Positions 18,697-27,769 of a DNA stretch of 64,000 nt are shown one piece after another. Positions within the stretch are counted from its first letter, which is position 1. Every line of letters starts with the position of its first letter. Source of the DNA: Pseudorhizobium flavum (GTDB lineage: Bacteria > Pseudomonadota > Alphaproteobacteria > Rhizobiales > Rhizobiaceae); NCBI RefSeq assembly GCF_902502825.2, contig NZ_LR723670.1:124001-188000 (forward strand), given 5' to 3'. Under the pieces are notes generated by a model. The model was not told where the DNA came from and did not search any database. It was given only the letters and a program-made list of their open reading frames with translations. Position numbers and translations under genes: made by a program.

Positions 18697-20082
18697 ATGA
18701 ACAGCTACAGCCACATCGACCGCCCATCCCCGTTCACGCAGCACTCCCCTGCGTCCCGTCCTGTCTATCTCGTTGCGCCATCGGACATCGAGAAGGGCAC
18801 GATCGAGGCCTCGATGCTTGGTTGGGCGCGCAATGCGGGTTACGCGGCCGAGCCCGGCAGCCTGCTCCTCGTTCCCGGAGCGGACGGCGAGCTTGCTGCG
18901 GCACTCTTCGGCTTCAGCGGTGAAACGGAAGAGGCATTTGCAGCCGGTAGGCTCGCCAAGCTCCTTCCTGCCGGCGACTGGCATGTCGAGAGCGCGTTGG
19001 CACCGGAAAAAATCGCGCTCGGCTTCGGCCTGGGGACCTACCTGTTCGGCCGTTACCGGAAGGATAAGCAGAGGCAGGTCCGGCTTGCGCTTGCCGACGA
19101 CATTCGGGTCGATGTCGAGCGGCAGGTTGCCGGTGTGTTCCTTGCCCGTGACCTGATCAACATGCCGACCAACGACATGGGGCCCGAACAGCTGGAGTCC
19201 GCGTTGCGCGCTCTCGGCAAACATTACGGAGCAAGCGTCACATCCATCATCGGCGATGAACTCCTGGCGCAGGATTTCCCGCTCATTCACGCTGTTGGTC
19301 GTGCCAGTGCGCAAGCACCCCGGCTCCTCGACATGCGATGGGGCAGGGAGGGTGCACCGCGCATCGTCCTGGTCGGCAAGGGCGTCTGCTTCGATACCGG
19401 TGGCCTCGACATCAAGAGTGCAGCCAACATGGCCATCATGAAGAAGGACATGGGCGGCGCGGCGAACGTTATGGGTCTGGCATTGATGATCATGGATGCC
19501 GGTCTGGACGTGGAGTTGCGGGTGCTCATCCCTGCGGTCGAGAATTCGATCGCCGGCAATGCGTTCCGCCCCGGTGACATTTATCGCAGCCGCAAGGGGC
19601 TGACGGTTCAGATCGACAACACCGATGCGGAAGGCAGGCTCGTGCTTGCCGATGCTCTTGCGTTCGCCGACGAAACGCCCTGTGACCTCCTCGTGGACAT
19701 GGCGACCCTGACCGGCGCCGCGCGTGTTGCGCTCGGGCCGGACGTGGCGCCATTCTTCACCGATGACGATTCCCTGGCGGCGCGTCTGTCGGCCATCTCG
19801 TCCCAGGAAAACGATCCCATGTGGCGACTGCCACTGTGGAAAGGCTATGACAAGGACCTGAAATCGCGTGCCGCCGACATCACCAACGCGCCTTCCGGCG
19901 GAATGGCAGGGTCCATCACCGCCGCGCTCTTCCTCAAGCGCTTCGTCCGCCCGCAGACGCGCTGGGCCCATTTCGACATCTATGGCTGGACGCTCTCGGA
20001 GAAGCCGCACGCCCCGGTCGGTGGCGAGGCCTTCGCCATCCGGACGCTCTACCGATACGTCCTGGAACTCGCCCGGCAATGA
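18697..20082 (+). CDS. Leucyl aminopeptidase family (M17) protein
   Basis: A 461-residue cytosolic metalloaminopeptidase of the M17 family. The two-metal active site is visible as KGVCFDTGGLDIK near residue 230 and KKDMGGAA near 250, followed by the family signature NTDAEGRL near 310. Alphaproteobacterial genomes often carry such a shorter M17 paralogue besides PepA. GAGAAGG precedes ATG 18697 by 6 bases. It is not obviously linked to the pilus genes. A typical role is removal of N-terminal residues from peptides during turnover. Confidence 0.9.
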   Translation: MNSYSHIDRPSPFTQHSPASRPVYLVAPSDIEKGTIEASMLGWARNAGYAAEPGSLLLVPGADGELAAALFGFSGETEEAFAAGRLAKLLPAGDWHVESALAPEKIALGFGLGTYLFGRYRKDKQRQVRLALADDIRVDVERQVAGVFLARDLINMPTNDMGPEQLESALRALGKHYGASVTSIIGDELLAQDFPLIHAVGRASAQAPRLLDMRWGREGAPRIVLVGKGVCFDTGGLDIKSAANMAIMKKDMGGAANVMGLALMIMDAGLDVELRVLIPAVENSIAGNAFRPGDIYRSRKGLTVQIDNTDAEGRLVLADALAFADETPCDLLVDMATLTGAARVALGPDVAPFFTDDDSLAARLSAISSQENDPMWRLPLWKGYDKDLKSRAADITNAPSGGMAGSITAALFLKRFVRPQTRWAHFDIYGWTLSEKPHAPVGGEAFAIRTLYRYVLELARQ

Positions 20083-20201
20083 TCCGCTAACCGCTTCGCA
20101 CTAGATTGACGCTCCTCTACTCTGGGCGCATGTCGCCGTAGCTGAACCTTTTTGTTGATCTGGTTCACGCCAGTGTATGCGTACTGAACATGGAAGATGC
20201 G

Positions 20202-21062
20202 ATGACATTGGACAGACGGCTCCACGCCTTCCGGGCGGATCTGGCAGACGAGGCCCTGCGGGGGCAGGTGGAGGCTGCGCGCTTCGTGACCGGCGTCCCC
20301 GCGCAGGTCGGCGTGCCTGTCGTGCCTTTGAGGCCCAGGCCGGATGCAGACTGCGGCATAGATACCGAACTCCTGCTCGGCGAAGCAGTCCGCGTCTTCG
20401 AGCGGGCTGACGGTTGGACATGGGTGCAGTCCTGCGAGGATGGCTATGTGGGATATCTGCCGATGGACGCGCTGAATGAGCCCGAGGAGGCGACGCACAT
20501 CATCTGTGTCCAGCGCACCTTCCTATACCCGGGCCCCGAATTGCGCCATCCTCCCGTCTCTGCCCTGTCCATGGGAAGTCGCGTCAGGATCGTGGGAGCG
20601 ACGGAAACCCGCGGCACGGCATACCTCGTCCTGCCCGACGGGACAGCACTCATCCGATCCCACTGCCGGGCGCTCGCCGAGACACCGCCGGAAGACTACG
20701 TCGATGTCGCGGCGTGCTTCCTGGAGACGCCCTACCTCTGGGGTGGCCGCTCGGGTTTCGGCATCGATTGCTCCGCGCTCGTGCAGTTGTCGCTGATGAT
20801 GGTCGGCCAGTCGGCGCCGCGTGATTCCGACATGCAGGCGGCGATCGGAACGGAAATCACGAGGGAGGAGCTTCGCCGCGGCGACCTGGTTTTCTGGAAG
20901 GGTCATGTCGGCATCATGGAGGATGCCGAGACACTTCTTCACGCCAATGGTCATACTATGACGGTGGCGCGGGAAAACCTCGATGCCGCGATCGAGCGGA
21001 TAGGCTGGCTCTACAGCCGTCCGACCGGCTTTCGCCGCCTCGCGCCGTTCACGCGATCGTAA
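20202..21062 (+). CDS. NlpC/P60 family peptidoglycan hydrolase with SH3-like domains
   Basis: The 286-residue protein has two SH3-like segments (residues about 40-85 and 100-150) and a C-terminal NlpC/P60 cysteine peptidase domain. The catalytic Cys is in GFGIDCSALVQ near residue 195 and the His in KGHVGIM near 240. Such proteins cleave cell-wall peptides. No signal peptide is evident, a common feature of this bacterial subgroup. I prefer ATG 20202, which follows GGAAGATGCG, over ATG 20190. It starts 119 bases after the M17 aminopeptidase gene, a pairing seen in other alphaproteobacteria and consistent with wall-peptide recycling. Confidence 0.85.
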   Translation: MTLDRRLHAFRADLADEALRGQVEAARFVTGVPAQVGVPVVPLRPRPDADCGIDTELLLGEAVRVFERADGWTWVQSCEDGYVGYLPMDALNEPEEATHIICVQRTFLYPGPELRHPPVSALSMGSRVRIVGATETRGTAYLVLPDGTALIRSHCRALAETPPEDYVDVAACFLETPYLWGGRSGFGIDCSALVQLSLMMVGQSAPRDSDMQAAIGTEITREELRRGDLVFWKGHVGIMEDAETLLHANGHTMTVARENLDAAIERIGWLYSRPTGFRRLAPFTRS

Positions 21063-21124
21063 ACATGGCGACGTGGCACCTATCGAAGGAAGCGCCTATC
21101 TTCCCCTCGATTCGAGGGATGAAG

Positions 21125-21481
21125 ATGCTGAAACGCGCCTGGATATTGCCGCTTCTGATGCTGATCGCCATAGGTTTCGCAGCGCTCGTGCCGGCCAGGG
21201 CCGCAGCCGACGACGAGTTCCGGCGCAAGCCGTTGACCGTCTACAAGGATCTCCCCGGCGTCGTTCCGGCAGAGGAGCGCGTCGGGCGCGACAGCTACAG
21301 CTGCACGACGAGCATCGAGAACGTCTATGTCGGGCGGGGGCGCTATGACATCCTCTATGGCGATGTCGCACCGCGTCGCGTCTACCGCTGCGAGAGCGAG
21401 AGCGGCCTTACCTATTCCGGCACCCGCCCGCCCAACACGCACTGGGTTCCCGGTCTCAATCCACTTCATCTGCCCGAGTAG
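21125..21481 (+). CDS. Small secreted protein, function unknown
   Basis: About 118 residues with a clear signal peptide (MLKRAWILPLLMLIAIGFAA to about ARA) and a mature part with two cysteines (SCTT and YRCE) that could form a disulphide. GAGGG at 21114-21118 supports ATG 21125; ATG 21119 is also possible. I do not recognise the family. It follows the NlpC/P60 gene closely, so it may be cotranscribed with it, but no function can be assigned from the sequence. Confidence 0.65.
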   Translation: MLKRAWILPLLMLIAIGFAALVPARAAADDEFRRKPLTVYKDLPGVVPAEERVGRDSYSCTTSIENVYVGRGRYDILYGDVAPRRVYRCESESGLTYSGTRPPNTHWVPGLNPLHLPE

Positions 21482-21606
21482 GCAATCTTTTTGCCGCATC
21501 GCGCTCGCCGGCAACCTTATCTTGCGAAGTCGGGAAGGATCATTGACGCCGCGCGGGGCGTGCCCCACAACCATGTTCTGACAGAGGCACGTCCGGGAGG
21601 AGACCG

Positions 21607-22770
21607 GTGTTCCACGCATCGATGAAATTTGCAGTTGGCGAGGACGTCGAGGCTGTCCGCGAGACAGTCCACCGGTTCGCTCAGGAAAGGCTTGGCGCCC
21701 GCGCGGACGAGATTGATCGTACCAACGAGTTCCCGCGCGATCTCTGGCCGGAGCTTGGCGCCCTCGGCTTGCTCGGCATCACCGCCGATCCCGAATTCGG
21801 GGGGTCGGGGCTGGGCTACCTTGCCCATGTCATTGCCGTTGAGGAAATCGCCCGCGCGTCGGCCTCCACGTCGTTGAGCTACGGCGCGCACTCGAACCTC
21901 TGCGTCAACCAGATCAACCGCAATGCTTCCCCTGACCAGAAGAGGCGTTATCTGCCGAAGCTCTGCTCGGGCGAGTATGTCGGGGCGCTTGCTATGTCGG
22001 AGCCCGGCGCTGGTTCCGACGTCGTTTCGATGAAGCTGCGTGCCGAGAGGCGCGGCGACCTCTATGTGCTGAACGGCAGCAAGATGTGGATCACCAATGG
22101 CCCGGATGCCGATGTGCTGGTTGTCTACGCCAAGAGCGACCCATCGGCGGGGGCTAAGGGCATCACGGCCTTTCTGGTGGAGAAAGGCTTCAAGGGCTTC
22201 TCCACGGCACAGAAGCTCGACAAGCTCGGCATGCGGGGGTCCAATACCTGCGAACTCGTCTTCTCCGATTGCGAGGTCCCGGCCGAAAATGTCATGGGAG
22301 CCGAAGGAGAAGGCGTCCGTATCCTCATGTCCGGCCTCGACTATGAGCGCGTTGTGCTTGCCGGCATTGGAGTCGGGATCATGCACGCCTCCCTCGACGT
22401 GGTGATGCCCTATGTTCACGAACGCAAGCAGTTCGGCCAGGCGATCGGCGAATTCCAGCTGATCCAGGCGAAGATCGCCGACATGTACACCGCCATGAAT
22501 TCCGCGCGTGCCTATGTCTACGCCGTCGCGGCCGCCTGCGATCGTGGCGAGGTCACCCGCCAGGATGCTGCCGCCTGCTGCCTCTACGCGTCCGAGCAGG
22601 CCACGCAACAGGCGCTTCAGGCCATCCAGGTTCTCGGCGGCAATGGCTACATCAACGATAACCCCACCGGCCGCCTGCTGCGGGACGCGAAGCTGATGGA
22701 GATCGGTGCCGGTACGTCCGAAATTCGCCGTATACTGATCGGTCGCGAGCTCTTCCGCGAAACGGCCTGA
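21607..22770 (+). CDS. ivd: Isovaleryl-CoA dehydrogenase
   Basis: The 387-residue flavoprotein belongs to the acyl-CoA dehydrogenase family and oxidises isovaleryl-CoA to 3-methylcrotonyl-CoA in leucine breakdown. The IVD-like block [15 protein letters not shown], the FAD-binding [14 protein letters not shown], the KMWITNG motif and the C-terminal [23 protein letters not shown] are visible; the last contains features of the family's second signature. GTG at 21607 follows GGGAGGAG with good spacing. The methylcrotonyl-CoA carboxylase genes that often follow ivd are not here; an SDR gene follows instead. Confidence 0.9.
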   Translation: MFHASMKFAVGEDVEAVRETVHRFAQERLGARADEIDRTNEFPRDLWPELGALGLLGITADPEFGGSGLGYLAHVIAVEEIARASASTSLSYGAHSNLCVNQINRNASPDQKRRYLPKLCSGEYVGALAMSEPGAGSDVVSMKLRAERRGDLYVLNGSKMWITNGPDADVLVVYAKSDPSAGAKGITAFLVEKGFKGFSTAQKLDKLGMRGSNTCELVFSDCEVPAENVMGAEGEGVRILMSGLDYERVVLAGIGVGIMHASLDVVMPYVHERKQFGQAIGEFQLIQAKIADMYTAMNSARAYVYAVAAACDRGEVTRQDAAACCLYASEQATQQALQAIQVLGGNGYINDNPTGRLLRDAKLMEIGAGTSEIRRILIGRELFRETA

Positions 22771-22942
22771 GTCACTGCTCGCTGCATGGGATGTCGGACA
22801 ACCGGCATGTCAAGTTGCCTAAGCTAGCCATTTCCGCAGAAGAAATGGCTTGGGTATACCGCCGGCATCGCCGATGACTGTCGTCCGCCGGCGGGGCCCG
22901 AGAGCATCCGGTCGGCTGAAGTCGTGTCCGCGAGGAGGTAGC

Positions 22943-23719
22943 ATGTCCACGAAGCTCATCATTCCCGACCTTTCCGAAAAAGCCGTGCTGATCACCGGCG
23001 CCTCGACCGGAATCGGTGCGGCGCTGGCCCGGGAATTCGCCGCGCAGGGGGCGCTTGTCGGCCTTCACTACAATGCAAGCGTAGACGCCGCGAAGACCCT
23101 GGCGGAGGAGATCGAGGCAGCCGGAGGGCAGGTCCACCTGGTCCGCGGCGATGCCTCCAAGTCGGGAGAGATGGCCCGCGTTGTCGAGGAGACGGCGGAC
23201 GCCTTCGGTCGCCTTGACGGGCTCGTCAACAATGCCGGTGGCATGGTCGCGCGCGTGGCCTATGCCGAGATGACGGACGAGCATTATGATGCGGTGATGG
23301 ACCTCAACGCGCGTTCCGTCCTGGCGGCGTCCACCGCCGCGATACCGCACCTGAAGAAGAATGGTGGTTTCATCATCAACACAACCTCCATCGCTGCCCG
23401 CAACGGCGCGTCGAACGGGGCCGGGATCTATGGCTCGTCGAAGGCCTTCGTCTCCAACGTGACGCGAGGCATGGCGAAGGAATTGATTCCGTTCGGGATC
23501 CGCGTCAACGGCGTGGCGCCGGGCACCATCACCACGCCCTTCCACGAGCGCTACTCGACACCCCAGCACCTGCAGGCGGCGCTGGCGACCATTCCGCAGG
23601 GTCGCCTTGGCATTGCCGAGGATTGCGTTGGCGCTTACCTCTTCCTCGCCTCCGAGAAACTGTCCGGCTACATCATCGGGCAGGTCATCGAGGTCAATGG
23701 CGGGCAACTGATGCCGTGA
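22943..23719 (+). CDS. Short-chain dehydrogenase/reductase
   Basis: A 258-residue classical SDR. The cofactor motif TGASTGIG is near residue 17, NNAG near 95, the catalytic Ser in NTTSIAA, and YGSSK supplies Tyr and Lys near residues 160-164. The C-terminal block YIIGQVIEVNGGQLMP is the usual dimer/cofactor region. GAGGAGG precedes ATG 22943; the open frame extends to 22850 but without a comparable site. Substrate cannot be predicted. It is separated from ivd by 172 bases, so joint transcription is uncertain. Confidence 0.88.
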   Translation: MSTKLIIPDLSEKAVLITGASTGIGAALAREFAAQGALVGLHYNASVDAAKTLAEEIEAAGGQVHLVRGDASKSGEMARVVEETADAFGRLDGLVNNAGGMVARVAYAEMTDEHYDAVMDLNARSVLAASTAAIPHLKKNGGFIINTTSIAARNGASNGAGIYGSSKAFVSNVTRGMAKELIPFGIRVNGVAPGTITTPFHERYSTPQHLQAALATIPQGRLGIAEDCVGAYLFLASEKLSGYIIGQVIEVNGGQLMP

Positions 23720-23760
23720 GACAGGTGGTGCTGGCGCACCGCCACACCACCGAAGGCAAT

Positions 23761-23785
23761 GGCGGCCGCTGACTGTGCGGCCGCC
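23761..23785. terminator. Hairpin between convergent SDR and siderophore-reductase genes
   Basis: GGCGGCCGC (23761-23769) and GCGGCCGCC (23777-23785) form a perfect 9-bp GC stem with a 7-base loop, between the convergent stops at 23719 and 23810. No T-run follows on either strand, so it may serve as a bidirectional, possibly Rho-assisted, terminator. Confidence 0.55.
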
Positions 23786-23809
23786 GGGCTCGTTACGCAG
23801 CTGGTCGCC

Positions 23810-24868
23810 TCAGTTGCGCTCCCAGTACCAGGCCGCATACATCATCTTCCGGTCGTGCCCGCGGCTCTTGAGGAACTTCCGGATCGAGCGGACGTCCTCC
23901 TTTTCGCAGGCCACCCAGACGAATGTCTGGCCCTCGGCATTGGCGATTGCTTCCTTGCCCGCCTCCGCCAGCACGTTGGTAGAGCCGGGGACATAGCTGT
24001 TCCGGTGCAACCATCGGATATCAATGGAGCCGGAGGTCGCAAGCGGTTGTTCTTCCGCCGCATCGGCCACCTCGATGATCGCCTTCATCCGGGTGGTGGA
24101 GGGGACCTCCTCGGCGATGCGGGCAATCGCCGGCAGGGCGCTTTCGTCGCCGACGAACAGAATGGAATTCGCAGTAGGAGCATCACCGCCACCAGGTCCC
24201 AGCAGGCCAACGAGTTGTCCCGGTTCTGCGTCGCGTGCGAAATCGGCACCGGGGGTGGCGACGCCGTCTGCGGGGTGCTGCAGGAAGTCGATCCACAACT
24301 CGCGCCGGTCCCTGTCAACGCGACGGATCGTATAGACCCGGACCAGAAGCTCGTCGTCTCCCTCCGGCCAGGCAACCCGGCCGTTTTCCTGCAGGCCCGG
24401 CCAGACCGGTGCCCGCCCCTTTGGCGGCACCAGGATGCGGACATGCATGTCGCCGCCCGTGAACGGTTCGATATCGGGGCAGGAAAACCTGACGCGACGC
24501 ATGTGGGGCGTGACGTCCTCGGCGGAGATGACGGTCACCTCGTGGATGTTCGGTAGCCGGGCGAGGGTGGTGGGGTTTGACCAGGTCAGCTCCAGCGGGT
24601 CGTCACCGGCGAAGTAGAACAGGTGTTCGGCGAGCATGACGCGGGTACCCTGCAGCGTTTCCTCGGTGGTGCAGGCAAGATCGATCAGCAGCTTTCCGTC
24701 CTCGAGACGGATGCCGGCCGTGCCGTCCTCGTTCTTAAGGACGACGAGGTCGCCGTCGCGCTGGACTTCCGAATGTTCGATGAAGTGCTCGCAGACTTCC
24801 TCGAGCATGCCGAGGGCATCCTTCGGCAGCGCAACGCCGGAGAGTTTGAACTGCTGGGCCGCATTCAT
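23810..24868 (-). CDS. Siderophore-interacting protein with N-terminal DUF2218 domain
   Basis: The 352-residue protein has two parts. Residues about 1-95 resemble DUF2218 (EEVCEHFIEHSEVQRDGD). Residues about 105-350 are a FAD/NAD(P)-binding siderophore-interacting (ViuB/SIP) reductase: HMRRVRFSC, the FAD-type RVYTIRR motif, and the C-terminal MMYAAWYW. SIP proteins reduce Fe(III)-siderophore in the cytoplasm to release iron. ATG 24868 overlaps the stop of the ABC ATPase gene (ATGA), placing it as the last gene of the fivefold minus-strand uptake operon. Confidence 0.88.
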   Translation of the reverse strand: MNAAQQFKLSGVALPKDALGMLEEVCEHFIEHSEVQRDGDLVVLKNEDGTAGIRLEDGKLLIDLACTTEETLQGTRVMLAEHLFYFAGDDPLELTWSNPTTLARLPNIHEVTVISAEDVTPHMRRVRFSCPDIEPFTGGDMHVRILVPPKGRAPVWPGLQENGRVAWPEGDDELLVRVYTIRRVDRDRRELWIDFLQHPADGVATPGADFARDAEPGQLVGLLGPGGGDAPTANSILFVGDESALPAIARIAEEVPSTTRMKAIIEVADAAEEQPLATSGSIDIRWLHRNSYVPGSTNVLAEAGKEAIANAEGQTFVWVACEKEDVRSIRKFLKSRGHDRKMMYAAWYWERN

Positions 24869-25731
24869 GAATGGTCTTCCTTTTGGGGATTGTCGCTTGA
24901 GTATGGGAGGGGGGCTCCAGTGCCGGTCGGCTCCGCCGTCACCCTGTGACGGCCGATCGGCAACATGATGGGACGCCCCGAGATCGGATCGGAAATGATG
25001 CGGCTGTCCAGGCCGAAGACGTGGCGAACGGTCTCTTCCGTCAAGACCTCTTCCGCAGGTCCGGAAACATGCAGGCGCCCTCGCGCCATGGCGACAAGAT
25101 GATCCGCGTACCGCGCCGCCAGGTTGAGGTCGTGCAGCACCATCACGATTGTCGTGCCGCGAGAGTGGTTGAGGTCGGTGAGGAGATCGAGAACCTCGAT
25201 CTGGTGGCTGACATCCAGGAAGGTGGTCGGCTCGTCGAGCAGGAGCAGGTCTGTCCGCTGCGCCAGCGCCATGGCGATCCATACCCGTTGCCGCTGCCCG
25301 CCGGAAAGCTCATCCACGGGTCGTTCGGCGAGCCCGGCCGTCTTCGTCATCTCCAGCGCCGCCGCAACCGCCTCGTCGTCTCCGCGGCTCCAGCGGGAGA
25401 ACATGCCTTGGTGAGGATGTCGGCCCCGGCCTACGAGATCGGCTACGGTGATGCCTTCGGGGGCGATAGGCGATTGCGGCAGGAGGCCAAGCATTTTAGC
25501 CAACTGCCGCGGTGGCATGTGGTGGATCGACTTGCCGTCGAGAAGGACCTGCCCGTTGTGAGGCGAAAGAAGCCGGGACATTGCGCGCAGCAGGGTGGAT
25601 TTCCCGCAGGCGTTGGCACCGACGATTGCAGTGATCCGGCCGGGGGGCACGTCCAGGTCCAGACCGTTCAGGACGACGGTATCGCCATAACCGGCGGAGA
25701 GGGCCTTGGCAGCCAGGGTGTGAGTGATCAT
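24865..25731 (-). CDS. Iron-siderophore ABC transporter ATP-binding protein
   Basis: The 288-residue ATPase belongs to the FecE/FepC/FhuC group. Walker A GANACGKST is near residue 33, the signature LSGGQRQR near 142, and Walker B LLLLDEPTTFLD near 160. It powers import of the ferric siderophore through the two permeases encoded upstream. Start and stop overlap neighbours by ATGA, which signals tight coupling. The C-terminal tail (ISGRPIMLPIGRHR) is typical of the group. Confidence 0.95.
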   Translation of the reverse strand: MITHTLAAKALSAGYGDTVVLNGLDLDVPPGRITAIVGANACGKSTLLRAMSRLLSPHNGQVLLDGKSIHHMPPRQLAKMLGLLPQSPIAPEGITVADLVGRGRHPHQGMFSRWSRGDDEAVAAALEMTKTAGLAERPVDELSGGQRQRVWIAMALAQRTDLLLLDEPTTFLDVSHQIEVLDLLTDLNHSRGTTIVMVLHDLNLAARYADHLVAMARGRLHVSGPAEEVLTEETVRHVFGLDSRIISDPISGRPIMLPIGRHRVTAEPTGTGAPLPYSSDNPQKEDHS

Positions 25732-26762
25732 AGGGACCCTCCGCTGCGATTGACGCGTATGATGAGGTAGATCAGGTAGGGCGCGCCGAGCGCACCGGTG
25801 ACGACCCCCACCGGATAGCGGCTGGGCAGCAGGAACTGCCCTGCATAGTCAGCGAGCATCACAAGGACTGCCCCGAGAAGGGCGGCCGGCAGCAGTATGG
25901 ACCCGTTCCCGCCGACAAGACGGGCCGCGATGGATCCCGCCAGGAAGGCGACGAAGGACACCGGTCCCGCCACTGCGGTTGCGACGGCGATGACGCCTAC
26001 GGCCGCGATCATCACGGTGATGCGGGTGGCGGCCACGTTCGTCCCGAGTGCGGCAGCTGTATCGTCCCCGAGCCTCAGTGTATCGAGGTCGCGGGCGCGG
26101 CTGAGGAGGAGTCCGCCGAAGAGGAAAAGCGCGACCAGCAACGGCAGGGCCTGGCTGGTCTGCGTGCCGTTCAGGCTTCCGGCAAGCCATCGCATGGCCT
26201 CCTGCAGGCTCCAGGCAGGCGCGCGCGAAAGCGTGTAGGCGATGAAGCTCTCGAGCATTGCGGCAACGCCGATGCCGATCAGGATCAGCCGCGTTCCCGC
26301 CACGCCATCCCGGAAGGAGAGGCCGTAGATCGCCATGGCGACCCCTAGGGCGGCAACCACCGCGAATACCGAGACGGCCGGACCGTTCATCTGCAGGACG
26401 ACGATCGCAAAGACGGCCGCCGCGCTGGCGCCGAGGTTGATGCCGATGATATCAGGACTGGCGAGAGGATTGCGAAGCATGATCTGGAACGCGGCTCCCC
26501 CCAGGCCGAAGCTCAGCCCGGTCAGCACGGCAAGCACTGCCCGGGGCAGCCGTAACTGCCCTACGGTGAAGCTTGCCCCCTGAACCTCCTCGCCGAACAG
26601 CACCCGGAGAACCTCCCCGGGCGGCGTGAAAGTCTGCCCGAGCATGAGCGTCAGGGCAAAAAGCAGCACGACCAGGGTGAGGAGCGAGCCGATCACCAGT
26701 CGCCGCCGCCGCATGCGGCTCGCGCGCCCGTTCCAGACGATGTCGATCGAAGATGCTTGCAT
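25728..26762 (-). CDS. Iron-siderophore ABC transporter permease (FepG/FecD type)
   Basis: A 344-residue polytopic membrane protein of the BtuC/FecCD family. It shows hydrophobic segments throughout, the family block LRLPRAVLAVLTGLSFGLGGAAFQ split over residues about 70-95, NPLASPDIIGINLGAS and the cytoplasmic coupling region (GPVSFVAFLAGSIAARLVGG). I start it at ATG 26762; the frame remains open upstream but within the neighbouring permease gene. It is 2 bases after the other permease and overlaps the ATPase gene. Confidence 0.93.
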   Translation of the reverse strand: MQASSIDIVWNGRASRMRRRRLVIGSLLTLVVLLFALTLMLGQTFTPPGEVLRVLFGEEVQGASFTVGQLRLPRAVLAVLTGLSFGLGGAAFQIMLRNPLASPDIIGINLGASAAAVFAIVVLQMNGPAVSVFAVVAALGVAMAIYGLSFRDGVAGTRLILIGIGVAAMLESFIAYTLSRAPAWSLQEAMRWLAGSLNGTQTSQALPLLVALFLFGGLLLSRARDLDTLRLGDDTAAALGTNVAATRITVMIAAVGVIAVATAVAGPVSFVAFLAGSIAARLVGGNGSILLPAALLGAVLVMLADYAGQFLLPSRYPVGVVTGALGAPYLIYLIIRVNRSGGSL

Positions 26763-26764
26763 GG

Positions 26765-27769
26765 TCACAGTTCGCGAACCCGTTGCCGCCGGACGATCCA
26801 GATGAAGAAGGGCGCGCCGATGAAAGCTGTGACAACGCCGACCTCCAACTCGTTGGGGCGGGCGATGATGCGGCCCATCACGTCTGCCGCAAGAAGCAGG
26901 CAGGCCCCTGCAAGGGCCGAGAAGGGCAACAGCCAGCGGTGGTCGACGCCGACCAGCAGGCGGCAGAGATGCGGCACGACGAGCCCGACGAACCCGATCG
27001 GGCCACACACGGCGGTGGTGGCGCCGCACAGGAGGATTGCCGAGAGTGCTGCGGTGGCGCGTGCCAGGGCGACGCGCTCGCCAAGGCCGGTTGCGATCTC
27101 GTCGCCGAACGCCAGGGAATTCAGTCGCCGCGCCGACAGGAGGGCGAGGAGGACGCCGCCAACGAGGAAGGGCGTGACTTCACCTATTGCCCAGAAGGTT
27201 GCCCCGCCGACACCGCCGATCCGCCAGGACTGGATGCCTCCGGCAATGTCCGCGCGTGGCAGGATGATCGCCACGACCAGCGATGCGAAGGCGATGGATG
27301 TTGCCACGCCGGCAAGGGCAAGCTTGAGCGGCGTCGCGCCGCCACGGCCCAGCGACCCGATGGTGTAGACGAAGACCGCCGTGACGCCTGCTCCGAGGAT
27401 CGCGACCCAGATAAAAGCCTGTGAGGAGGTGATCCCGAACCATGCGACCCCAACCACGACAGCGAGCGATGCACCGAGGTTGACGCCCAGGATCCCCGGA
27501 TCTGCGAGCGGATTGCGGGTGACGCCCTGCATGATGGCTCCGGCCAGTCCCAGGGCGGCCCCGGCCGCGCCTGCCAGAAGGGTGCGCGGAATACGCACCG
27601 TCACCGCCGCCTGGTCGATCGTCCCGCTGGCGCCGCCCAGCGCAGCCACGACGTCGCTCCAGCCGACGGATCGGGTGCCGACCGCGACGGAGAGGCCAAG
27701 CAGCAGCGTGAGGCCAGCGATTACCGTCGCCAGCCAGAGCAGTCGCATCCCCTCCGCGCCCGTCGTCAT
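26765..27769 (-). CDS. Iron-siderophore ABC transporter permease (FepD/FecC type)
   Basis: A 334-residue FecCD-family permease: VRIPRTLLAGAAGAALGLAG, MQGVTRNPLADPGILGVN, and the coupling region GPIGFVGLVVPHLCRLLVG. It forms a heterodimeric channel with the following permease. Its ATG overlaps the stop of the binding-protein gene by ATGA (27766-27769), so the binding protein and first permease are translationally coupled. Confidence 0.94.
   Translation of the reverse strand: MTTGAEGMRLLWLATVIAGLTLLLGLSVAVGTRSVGWSDVVAALGGASGTIDQAAVTVRIPRTLLAGAAGAALGLAGAIMQGVTRNPLADPGILGVNLGASLAVVVGVAWFGITSSQAFIWVAILGAGVTAVFVYTIGSLGRGGATPLKLALAGVATSIAFASLVVAIILPRADIAGGIQSWRIGGVGGATFWAIGEVTPFLVGGVLLALLSARRLNSLAFGDEIATGLGERVALARATAALSAILLCGATTAVCGPIGFVGLVVPHLCRLLVGVDHRWLLPFSALAGACLLLAADVMGRIIARPNELEVGVVTAFIGAPFFIWIVRRQRVREL

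Noticed and set aside
18697..22770. Part of the pilus locus or a special system in the M17, NlpC/P60 and ivd genes
   Set aside because: They are ordinary single genes with no motif or spacing that links them to the pilus.
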